Part shown: positions 1 through 6,472 of the stretch, in pieces
Layout: each line of letters starts with the position of its first letter
Position numbering within the stretch: position 1 is the first letter of the stretch
From: an uncultured Eubacterium sp.
GTDB taxonomy: Bacteria; Bacillota; Clostridia; Lachnospirales; Lachnospiraceae
Length of the DNA: 34,851 nucleotides
Reading direction: 5' to 3'
Assembly: GCA_900550135.1 (NCBI GenBank)
Contig: URQO01000015.1
Span: 1 to 34,851, forward strand
Position numbers and translations under genes: made by a program
The notes under the pieces: generated by a model
Databases searched by the model: none
Told to the model about the DNA's origin: nothing
What the model saw: the letters and a program-made list of their open reading frames with translations, nothing else

Positions 1-125
1 TATTAGGTTTTATTGTTTCGTTTTGGAGTGAAATAATTATAGATTATATCATTCTGCCAGCGATTATTATCGGATTAGGTTTGATTCTTTATGGTCAATT
101 CAAATATAATAAAGGTATTTTTTGA
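1..125 (+). CDS. C-terminal end of a membrane protein (partial)
   Basis: An open frame enters from the left edge and stops at TGA 123-125. The 40 visible residues are mostly hydrophobic (for example IIIDYIILPAIIIGLGLILY) and end in a short basic tail, as expected for the last membrane segment of an integral membrane protein. The start and most of the gene lie outside the window, so no family can be named. A good terminator follows at once, which supports this being the true end of a transcription unit. Confidence 0.5.
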   Translation, partial: LGFIVSFWSEIIIDYIILPAIIIGLGLILYGQFKYNKGIF

Positions 126-151
126 GTAGTAGATACAAAAATATTAGATAG

Positions 152-180
152 AAAAACATCGTAGCAATACGGTGTTTTTT
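152..180 (+). terminator. Intrinsic terminator
   Basis: Arms 152-161 and 170-179 pair over about 10 bp (AAAACATCG with CGGTGTTTT, one T-G wobble) around an 8-nt loop and run into T6. It closes the partial membrane-protein gene. Confidence 0.7.
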
Positions 181-529
181 GTTACCCAAAACCTATAATT
201 CAATACATAACCACAGGTTAGTACAAATACCTTATGTGCTTTTTGAAATGCTTAGAAAGGGATATTTACCCCGATTTTCGCCCCGAGAAATGACACAAAT
301 AACGCTCTTTAACGAGATTGTGATTGATGTGAACACAATCAATTTCAGGGTAGACCGTTTCAGAGAAGATGTGACAACCCTTGAATATGATATGACGTCT
401 TTCAGAGTACAGACGAATGAAAACACTTGAAGGAATTCGCTTCTTTCGCAGAAGATGATGCAGCCAGGATTGGTTTTCTGACAGATGGATATGTATATTC
501 GAATGTATGATGAATTGAAACGCATGTAA
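179..529 (+). pseudogene. Possible gene debris, no recognised family
   Basis: A frame from TTG 179 to TGA 430 encodes about 83 residues containing VDRFREDVTTLEYDM. It continues in another frame to about 509 with residues such as KEFASFAEDDAARIGFL, and a further frame ends in MYDELKRM near 529. No Shine-Dalgarno site is visible and the TTG start lies in the terminator T-run. The charged, helical composition looks protein-like, so this may be the decayed remnant of one gene broken by indels. No function can be assigned and it may also be plain noncoding DNA. Confidence 0.2.
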
Positions 530-566
530 TAAAATATATTGGAAAGAATAGTATTAAAGTTTGAAA

Positions 567-637
567 ATATTAAAACAACTAGACAAAAATGGCGTGTAAT
601 AGCAATATATTAAAATAACTAGACAAAAATGGCATGT
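567..637 (+). repeat. Pair of 31-bp imperfect direct repeats (putative operator)
   Basis: Units 567-597 and 607-637 are nearly identical; both carry ACTAGACAAAAATGGC. They sit exactly 40 bp apart, about four helical turns, immediately upstream of the XRE regulator gene. The second unit contains the TAGACA hexamer used here as the -35 element. HipB-type regulators usually bind repeated operators in front of their own operon, so autoregulation is the natural reading, but binding is inferred. Confidence 0.6.
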
Positions 638-648
638 TGCATTAATAT
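620..648 (+). promoter_or_regulatory. Putative promoter of the XRE regulator gene
   Basis: TAGACA (620-625), a 17-bp spacer and TAATAT (643-648). The -35 lies inside the second direct repeat, so a bound regulator would block polymerase. Confidence 0.45.
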
Positions 649-681
649 ATTATTATAACGATAAAAAGGTGACGTATTAAA

Positions 682-1005
682 ATGAACAAATTAAGTTGTG
701 ACGAATATCAGAAATTAATAGGAAATAGAATAAAACAATATCGTGTAAATGCAGGAATTTCACAGAAAGATTTAGAGCGTGAGTCGGGGATATCTGTTCG
801 AAGTATATCAAGATTAGAACAGGGATCATCAATTCAACTTGAGAGTCTAATTAAAATATTGTCTGCACTTGATTTAGATAATAATATAGACTTACTTATT
901 CCAGATCAGACAAAGCGACCATCTTTTTACTTAAATGAGAAAACAAGACAGCGAGTTTATAAAAAAATCAAAAGCAATAAAAAATTTAAATGGGGAGATG
1001 AATAA
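682..1005 (+). CDS. XRE-family regulator, HipB-like
   Basis: A 107-residue protein. Residues of about 12-65 form a Cro/C1-type helix-turn-helix, with RIKQYRVNAGISQKDLE as first helices and SGISVRSISRLEQG as the recognition region; the tail is Lys-rich. This is the size and layout of HipB-like antitoxin/regulators. The start has the ribosome site AAAAAGGTGAC at the right distance. The gene is followed after 3 nt by the 5' end of a hipA-type gene, matching hipBA order, although that partner is destroyed here. The repeats at 567-637 are its probable operator. The family call is firm; that it still regulates anything is inference. Confidence 0.75.
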   Translation: MNKLSCDEYQKLIGNRIKQYRVNAGISQKDLERESGISVRSISRLEQGSSIQLESLIKILSALDLDNNIDLLIPDQTKRPSFYLNEKTRQRVYKKIKSNKKFKWGDE

Positions 1006-1008
1006 TAT

Positions 1009-1171
1009 ATGAACACAACAGCAGAAGTATATTTATGGGGAACTAGAATAGGAATTAAAAAGAAAAAGTGCATGGACAATTTTTAAAAATAGACTCTTAT
1101 TACAGGTCGGAGATTCTAAAGTATTTGCCTGGTATAAGAAAGAAGCAGTAGAAAAAAATGACACGTTCTAA
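1009..1171 (+). pseudogene. Scar of a hipA-type gene fused to another remnant
   Basis: ATG 1009 starts a 25-residue frame, MNTTAEVYLWGTRIG followed by a Lys run, ending at TAA 1084-1086. The first 15 residues resemble the start of HipA N-terminal domains, and the position 3 nt after a HipB-like gene fits hipA. From 1052 to 1171 a different frame is open and encodes a basic peptide with KNRLLLQVGDSKVFAWYKKE, which looks like the C-terminus of some protein. A terminator overlaps its stop. The simplest reading is a deletion that joined the 5' end of hipA to the 3' end of another gene or of the same gene out of frame. The second half was not identified. Confidence 0.45.
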
Positions 1172-1195
1172 AAGAAATTTTAGAACGTTTTTTTT
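1163..1195 (+). terminator. Strong intrinsic terminator
   Basis: Perfect 11-bp stem, ACGTTCTAAAA (1163-1173) with TTTTAGAACGT (1178-1188), GAAA tetraloop, and an eight-T run. It isolates the XRE/hipA-scar unit from the kinase gene downstream. Confidence 0.9.
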
Positions 1196-1234
1196 GAATT
1201 AACACATATAAATCAAAATAAAAGTGAAATTCTA

Positions 1235-1263
1235 TTGACTTAAAAAGGCATATAAATTATACT
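1235..1263 (+). promoter_or_regulatory. Promoter of the HipA-like kinase gene
   Basis: TTGACT (1235-1240), exactly 17 bp, then TATACT (1258-1263); both hexamers are one base from consensus. The predicted start near 1270 leaves a leader of about 24 nt with GGAG before ATG 1294. Confidence 0.75.
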
Positions 1264-1293
1264 TACTTCAACAAATATTAGTTGGAGAATAAA

Positions 1294-2160
1294 ATGATTG
1301 AGGCAATTGATTTTTCTGAATATGAACTTAATGGAAAGTATTATGGTGGCTCCGAAAGAAAAGAGGGTATTTCCGTTGATGGAGAGAACTATATGATTAA
1401 ATTTCAAAAGCATACTGCATTTGGAAAGAGAAATAATCATGTATCGGAGTTTATAGGTTCTCATATTTTTGAAATATGTGGATTTGAGACTCATAAGACT
1501 TATCTGGGATATAGACATGGCGAAGAAGTGGTAGCTTGCAAAGATTTTAATGTTCAGGGAAAGCAATTTGTTCCATTTAATGATGTAGGTGAGAGTACAT
1601 TAGATCAGGATAAAGAAACATACCAATATGATTATGAAGATATTATGGAAATGCTTCGTGACAATTTAAAACTTACAAATGTTCAGGAAACAATTTCGAT
1701 GTTTTGGAGAATATATATAATGGATGCTTTACTTGGAAATTTTGATCGTCATGGAGCTAACTGGGGATTTTTAAAAGAAGACAACAAGTATACAATAGCC
1801 CCAATATTTGACAATGGTTCATGTTTGTTCCCTAATTTAGTAGATGAAGCAGAGATGGAAGAAATCATGAAATCAGAAGTGGAAACGGATAAAAGAATTT
1901 ACAAGTTTTCAACATCTCAGATAAAACTTAATGGGATAAAGAGTTCTTATTTCGAAGTAATTAACAGTCTTCAGTTTGAAGAATGTAATGAGGCTTTACG
2001 ATATGTAGTAGCTAAACTTGATATGAACAAAGCCGAAAAACTTATTAATGAAACTCCATTAATTTCGGAAACTCAAAGATTATTTTATAAACATATACTA
2101 ACAGCAAGATATGATAAAATACTTTTGTCATCGTTTGAGAAATTATGTAAAAGAGGTTGA
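1294..2160 (+). CDS. HipA/CtkA-like serine/threonine kinase
   Basis: A 288-residue protein of the short HipA-like kinase class (as in Helicobacter CtkA), without the separate N-terminal HipA subdomain. Visible motifs: a Ser/Gly-rich loop GGSERKEG (18-25), probable ATP lysine in YMIKF (K36), catalytic loop LGNFDRHGANWG with D151 and N156, and metal-binding FDNGS with D173. All key residues are present, so an active kinase is expected. ATG 1294 is preferred over an in-frame TTG 12 nt upstream because GGAG at 1284-1287 is then correctly spaced. It has its own promoter and terminator-isolated upstream side. The next gene starts 4 nt after its stop, so the two are almost certainly co-transcribed and probably act together. 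The substrate is unknown. Confidence 0.8.
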   Translation: MIEAIDFSEYELNGKYYGGSERKEGISVDGENYMIKFQKHTAFGKRNNHVSEFIGSHIFEICGFETHKTYLGYRHGEEVVACKDFNVQGKQFVPFNDVGESTLDQDKETYQYDYEDIMEMLRDNLKLTNVQETISMFWRIYIMDALLGNFDRHGANWGFLKEDNKYTIAPIFDNGSCLFPNLVDEAEMEEIMKSEVETDKRIYKFSTSQIKLNGIKSSYFEVINSLQFEECNEALRYVVAKLDMNKAEKLINETPLISETQRLFYKHILTARYDKILLSSFEKLCKRG

Positions 2161-2164
2161 TAAA

Positions 2165-2944
2165 ATGAAAAAGCTAGTAACCCAAGGAGATATCTGTTTA
2201 CAGGATGAATATAATTTTGTATATAAAGTCGCAGAGATAGTTTATACTTTGTGGGAAAACGAGAATTTTGTATATGAAATAAAACCTAACTACAGTGTGA
2301 TTGAACTTTTAGATGCGAAAGATTTTCAAGGAATACCAGGTCTTGATTTGGATTTGAAAAAGGAGCGCTATATTAGAGAAAATATTGTTCCGGTTTTTAT
2401 CAGTGAACGCGCTCCATCAAAGAACAGAGAAGATTTGTGGGAGTTGCTAAAAGAATGTGATATGCAGTATTTGAATCAATTAGAGTGGTTAATTAGAACA
2501 GATACGCAATATTCAGGAGATAAACTGTATGTTGGGCGTCCGGAAGACAAAACGTTAGAGGTGGAGTCGATAAAAGAACTTGGAAATAGAAGTGCAGTAA
2601 TTTGTCGTAAGCTGTTGGAGACAATTTGCTATGGTGACAAGGTGATATCTCCATTACTAAATATCGGAGATGAAAATCGAAAGCAATACTATGATTTATT
2701 AAAGGCATTATATAGTACTGAACGTAAATTTTTAGATTCACGTAGAAGTGCCGGTATAGCACAGTCTGCAAAGAAAGGACATTATAAAGGCCGTACAAGA
2801 ATAAAGCTTGATAAACTTGCCACACAGGAGATTTTCTTTGATTACCAATCTAAGAAAATTAACAGTATTAAGGCTGCTCAAAGATTGGGAATTAGCAAAT
2901 CCACATTTCTGAGAAGATATAGAGAATATGTAGATAAAGCATAG
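2165..2944 (+). CDS. Kinase-partner protein with serine-recombinase tail and HTH
   Basis: A 259-residue protein of mixed architecture. Residues 1-170 match no family I recognise. Residues of about 178-215 look like the last long helix and linker of a serine recombinase catalytic domain (LLKALYSTERKFL, then SAGIAQSAKKGHYKGR), and 215-259 form a Hin-like helix-turn-helix (AAQRLGISKSTFLRR). No recombinase active-site motif is present at the N-terminus, so this is a DNA-binding protein, not a recombinase. ATG 2165 is chosen because AGAGGTTG precedes it. It lies 4 nt behind the HipA-like kinase, so it may be that kinase's target, antitoxin or transcriptional regulator; this is inference. Confidence 0.6.
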   Translation: MKKLVTQGDICLQDEYNFVYKVAEIVYTLWENENFVYEIKPNYSVIELLDAKDFQGIPGLDLDLKKERYIRENIVPVFISERAPSKNREDLWELLKECDMQYLNQLEWLIRTDTQYSGDKLYVGRPEDKTLEVESIKELGNRSAVICRKLLETICYGDKVISPLLNIGDENRKQYYDLLKALYSTERKFLDSRRSAGIAQSAKKGHYKGRTRIKLDKLATQEIFFDYQSKKINSIKAAQRLGISKSTFLRRYREYVDKA

Positions 2945-2949
2945 CAGTA

Positions 2950-2958
2950 TGTTATAAT
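2950..2958 (+). promoter_or_regulatory. Extended -10 promoter for the secreted MBL gene
   Basis: TGT followed by perfect TATAAT (2953-2958) gives an extended -10 element; no convincing -35 is seen. It lies 63 nt before ATG 3022, just after the stop of the upstream gene. Confidence 0.55.
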
Positions 2959-3021
2959 ATAGAGAATGAAAGAACTAAAATCACTCAAAATTATATAATA
3001 AAAGAATACAAGGAGAAAAAT

Positions 3022-4281
3022 ATGAAAAAGAAATTATTAGCATTATTTATTACAGTAGTTGCAACCATGGCTATGGCAATAACCATATCAGCTTCGTCAG
3101 ACAATCCATCTATGAAGATTACTTTTCTAAATGTTAAGCATGGTGATGCTGCCGTAATAGAAAGCAAAGGACATTTTATGGTTATTGATGGTGGCAAATA
3201 TGAATATGTTGACACTATTATGAATTATTTGAAAAAGTCAGGAACAAAGAAAATTGACCTTGTTATTTCCTCCCATTGGGACGGAGATCATGTAGGTGGC
3301 CTTAACCAGGTGATTAGAAATTACCCTGTGGATACAACATGGTACTCAAGTTATTTTGTGGATAATGGATTAACACAAAACGTAATGAAAGCCATTAAAG
3401 GAAATGGATGTAAGGCGTACACGCCTAAGGTTGGTGAAAAATATCAGGTTGGCGATGCAACAGTTGAAGTCATTGCAGATGGAAGAAATGCAAAAAATGT
3501 GAGCACTTTAAAGTCAAAAGAAGTAATCAGTAACAATTCATCCTTGGTAGTAAAGGTAACATGTGCCGGAAAATCAGCCCTATTTACAGGTGATGCCCGT
3601 TCAGAAGTAGAGGACAAACTGCCAAAAGCAAAAGTAAATTGCGATATTTTAAAGGCTGCACATCATGGAAACTTTTATAGTACGTCAGCTACATTTTTAA
3701 AGAAAGTAAGACCTGAATATGTGGCTATTTCAGTTGGACCAAACAACAAGGAAGGTGCACCAAATTTCCATATTGTATATAATATTACGGAACTTGGTGG
3801 TATCATAAGTAGAACGGACAAGCAGGGAAACCTTACATATAACGTAGACAAAAATGGAATAAAATTAACAACACAAAAGCAACTTCCTAAACTGAAAAGT
3901 TCAATGATAAAAGAAATTAAGAAAACATACAAATATAAAGGTAAAAAAATAACACCAATTCCAACAATAAAAATAAAAGGCAAAAAATTGTATTGTCTTG
4001 GAAACAAAAAATGTTATACAACATCTACAAAAACATCATGTTATCATTTTAATAAAAACTGCAAGTCTTTAAAAGGCGTGAAGAATAAGTATAAATTAAA
4101 ATATACAGTGGCAAAATGTAAGGCAATGAAAAAGCGTGAATGTGGATGGTGTGTCAAGACTCCATTTGATTACAAGGTTACATACAAAAACAATAAAAAG
4201 CGTGGAACAGCAACAATAATTGTTACAGGTCTAGGAACTACATGCTATGGAACCGTAACAAAAACTTTTTTGATAAAATAG
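3022..4281 (+). CDS. Secreted ComEC-type metallo-beta-lactamase-fold protein with Ig-like and Cys-rich tail
   Basis: A 419-residue exported protein. Residues 1-25 are a signal peptide (basic start, hydrophobic core, AITISAS). Residues 30-275 are a metallo-beta-lactamase fold of the ComEC/Rec2 C-terminal type: DGG (56-58), SSHWDGDHVGG with H85, D87, D89 and H90, TGDA (D191), and AAHHG (H214, H215). No ComEC membrane channel is present. Residues of about 300-419 form an Ig-like repeat common in Lachnospiraceae surface proteins (KTYKYKGKKITP, then DYKVTYKNNKKRGTAT), interrupted at 325-377 by a Cys/His module with CYHFNKNCKSL and ECGWC. Hydrolysis of a phosphodiester such as extracellular nucleic acid is plausible from the family but unproved. 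The response regulator gene starts 27 nt downstream. Confidence 0.75.
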   Translation: MKKKLLALFITVVATMAMAITISASSDNPSMKITFLNVKHGDAAVIESKGHFMVIDGGKYEYVDTIMNYLKKSGTKKIDLVISSHWDGDHVGGLNQVIRNYPVDTTWYSSYFVDNGLTQNVMKAIKGNGCKAYTPKVGEKYQVGDATVEVIADGRNAKNVSTLKSKEVISNNSSLVVKVTCAGKSALFTGDARSEVEDKLPKAKVNCDILKAAHHGNFYSTSATFLKKVRPEYVAISVGPNNKEGAPNFHIVYNITELGGIISRTDKQGNLTYNVDKNGIKLTTQKQLPKLKSSMIKEIKKTYKYKGKKITPIPTIKIKGKKLYCLGNKKCYTTSTKTSCYHFNKNCKSLKGVKNKYKLKYTVAKCKAMKKRECGWCVKTPFDYKVTYKNNKKRGTATIIVTGLGTTCYGTVTKTFLIK

Positions 4282-4308
4282 ATTTAAGTCACTTAAGAGG
4301 AAAAATAA

Positions 4309-4986
4309 ATGATTATTGGAATATGCGATGATGAAAATTGTATAAGAGAACAAGTTGCAATGGTATGCAAAGAGGTTGCAGAAAAATATAATACAGATAT
4401 TCAAATTGAAACTTATTCAGACGGAAAGCAAGTGATAGAGGAAGAGCTTGACATTCTTATTCTAGATATAGAGATGGAAGGTGTAGATGGAATTTCAGTA
4501 AAAAACATTTTTCAAAACAGAAAAAAAGAAACAATCATAATATTTGTTACAAGTCATGATGAAATGATGAGTCAGGCATTTGGTGTGAATGTTATAGGAT
4601 TTGTCACGAGATGTTATTTGAAAAGTCAGCTTCCGGTTATACTTGACAGTGCAATAAAAAGAGTTATGAATACTGTAAACATAGATGGTATTGATAGTAG
4701 AAAAATATGTTACATTGAAGCAGAACATGTTTACAATATTTTGCATCTGAAGGATGGGAGTGAAACGTCTATAAGGCGCACAAGTGCCCAATTGGAGATG
4801 ACTTTGACAAGTGTGGGATTTATTAGAATACATAGAACATATATCATTAATATGGCTTATGTTGAACATATCAAAGATAAGACAATAGTTGTCAATGTAT
4901 ATGAATTGCCGGTAAGTTCAAGATTAAAAAGTGGGTTTAAGAAAGAATATAGTAAGTATTGTAGAGAAAATGCGAGGTTTTGCTGA
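4309..4986 (+). CDS. LytTR-family response regulator (AgrA-like)
   Basis: A 225-residue two-domain regulator. Residues 1-120 are a receiver domain with acidic pair CDDE (7-8), phospho-acceptor D53 in ILILDIEME, and a Thr in FVTSHDE. The usual conserved Lys near the end of the receiver seems replaced in VIGFVTRCYLK. Residues of about 128-222 are a LytTR DNA-binding domain (CYIEAEHVYNILHL, FIRIHRTYIIN). AGAGG precedes the start. The stop TGA shares its A with the ATG of the sensor kinase, so translation is coupled. It is the regulator half of an AgrC/AgrA-type system; a candidate target is the Tad promoter at 8247-8308. Confidence 0.85.
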   Translation: MIIGICDDENCIREQVAMVCKEVAEKYNTDIQIETYSDGKQVIEEELDILILDIEMEGVDGISVKNIFQNRKKETIIIFVTSHDEMMSQAFGVNVIGFVTRCYLKSQLPVILDSAIKRVMNTVNIDGIDSRKICYIEAEHVYNILHLKDGSETSIRRTSAQLEMTLTSVGFIRIHRTYIINMAYVEHIKDKTIVVNVYELPVSSRLKSGFKKEYSKYCRENARFC

Positions 4987-6263
4987 TGAAAGAGTGGGTA
5001 GCATTATTAATATTTCTTTTTGAAACATTAAAATTAACAATTATATATTATTTTATTGTGGGACTCACTCCGTCAATAAGCAAGTTACGTTTTCTTATGA
5101 TACCGGTTCTTGTTATTATAGGCATTGAAACTTATATTGAACAGGATTTTAATTTTTTGGGAAGCTTAGTACTTGCTACAGCTCTTGTATTTTTGTGCTA
5201 CAAAGAACAACTAAGATTAAAAATATTAACAATAATAATGTCTTGGTTTACTATATCCTTTATTGATTTGATGATGTGGCTTATATGTGTGACTATGACT
5301 CCAATGGGAGATAAGTATTCTTCTATAACATGGACTGTAGATGTAGTAGCCAATATTTTAGGTATGGTACCGTTGGTTATAACAGGTATTATTATGAAAA
5401 AGAAAAATATGATTCTTCGGGATAAATTAAGAGATATACACATTGTAAAATATTTGTTAGTTGTGCTGGTTATTATAGCTATGTGCATAGTGTCAGCGTG
5501 TATGCAGGGGATGGTTTTGGGAGGAATAACATATGGAACAAGTAGGCTTGTTATTATTGCGTTTATTGTTTTATCATTTTTTGTGGTAGCTTTATGTATT
5601 TTGTATATAAATGTGGAAAGTTCCAGAAAACAGTTAATGGAAATTAACGCTTTAAATGAAAAGTGTATCGAATATCAGAAAAATTATTATTTTAATGTAA
5701 TGAAAAAAGATGAAGAATTGCGAGCTTTCAAACATGATGTAAATAAACATATGACAGCAATAGAGGTATTGTTTGAAAAAAAGCAATATGATGAGATGAA
5801 AGATTATTTGAACAATATTAAAGAATATATAGAAACAGACATAATATACAAAACAGAAAATCCTATAGCAGATTATATTATAAATGCAACTATTAAAGAA
5901 ATAAAAAGCCAAGGACCTTTGGATATACAAATTATTGGAAAATTCCAAAGAGATATTGGTATTAGCAATACAGATATGTGTGTGTTGTTAGCAAATGTGT
6001 TGAATAACGCAAAAGAAGCTATTGCTGAATGCTCGGGTTCAAGAAAACTCTTTATGGAAATTAGAAATTATCGCGATAAAAATTATATTACAATAAAGAA
6101 TAGTTCACCTAAAAGGCAATATGAACCGGGAGTGTCCACAAAGGATGACAAAGAAAATCATGGCTATGGCATGAAAAATGTTTATAAAGTAATTGAAAAA
6201 TATAACGGACATATTGAGTTGAAGTGGGAAAACGGAATGTTTATCACAAGCATAGAAATATAA
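4986..6263 (+). CDS. AgrC-like sensor histidine kinase (GHKL family)
   Basis: A 425-residue sensor kinase. Residues 1-210 carry about six hydrophobic membrane segments, the layout of peptide-sensing AgrC/ComD kinases. A coiled linker leads to the phosphoacceptor H250 in RAFKHDVNKHM. The C-terminus is a GHKL ATPase with N-box VLLANVLNNAKEAI and G-box HGYGMKNV. ATG 4986 overlaps the preceding stop by one base and is preferred to TTG/CTG codons just upstream. No agrB-type protease or agrD-type propeptide is visible in the window, so the signal is unknown. A bidirectional terminator lies 135 nt downstream. Confidence 0.85.
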   Translation: MKEWVALLIFLFETLKLTIIYYFIVGLTPSISKLRFLMIPVLVIIGIETYIEQDFNFLGSLVLATALVFLCYKEQLRLKILTIIMSWFTISFIDLMMWLICVTMTPMGDKYSSITWTVDVVANILGMVPLVITGIIMKKKNMILRDKLRDIHIVKYLLVVLVIIAMCIVSACMQGMVLGGITYGTSRLVIIAFIVLSFFVVALCILYINVESSRKQLMEINALNEKCIEYQKNYYFNVMKKDEELRAFKHDVNKHMTAIEVLFEKKQYDEMKDYLNNIKEYIETDIIYKTENPIADYIINATIKEIKSQGPLDIQIIGKFQRDIGISNTDMCVLLANVLNNAKEAIAECSGSRKLFMEIRNYRDKNYITIKNSSPKRQYEPGVSTKDDKENHGYGMKNVYKVIEKYNGHIELKWENGMFITSIEI

Positions 6264-6397
6264 TATTCAAAAAAATTGTTAAGAATATAGTCTGAAAAAT
6301 AGGCAATAGTACTAAATTAAAACATTAATATAAAAAATGAACACTTGTATCATTAAAAAAAGGGTTATTTGGATAAAAAGTTGAAAAGAAAGATTAT

Positions 6398-6430
6398 AAA
6401 ACCAGCTACTAAGTTAATGTAGCTGGTTTT
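6398..6430. terminator. Bidirectional intrinsic terminator
   Basis: A perfect 12-bp stem, AAAACCAGCTAC (6398-6409) with GTAGCTGGTTTT (6419-6430), and a 9-nt loop. It lies between convergent genes and can serve both strands, although the T-run is short. Confidence 0.8.
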
Positions 6431-6472
6431 GTAATGTATAAGTATTTTAAAAAATAATACAGGGCATTTATT

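Noticed and set aside
2165..2944. Active serine recombinase with an invertible or mobile segment
   Set aside because: The catalytic N-terminal motifs are missing and no inverted or direct crossover repeats were seen around the gene.
6336..6383. A 15-codon frame containing Cys downstream of the sensor kinase, considered as a signal peptide gene
   Set aside because: No ribosome binding site and no AgrD-like leader or tail; no agrB nearby.
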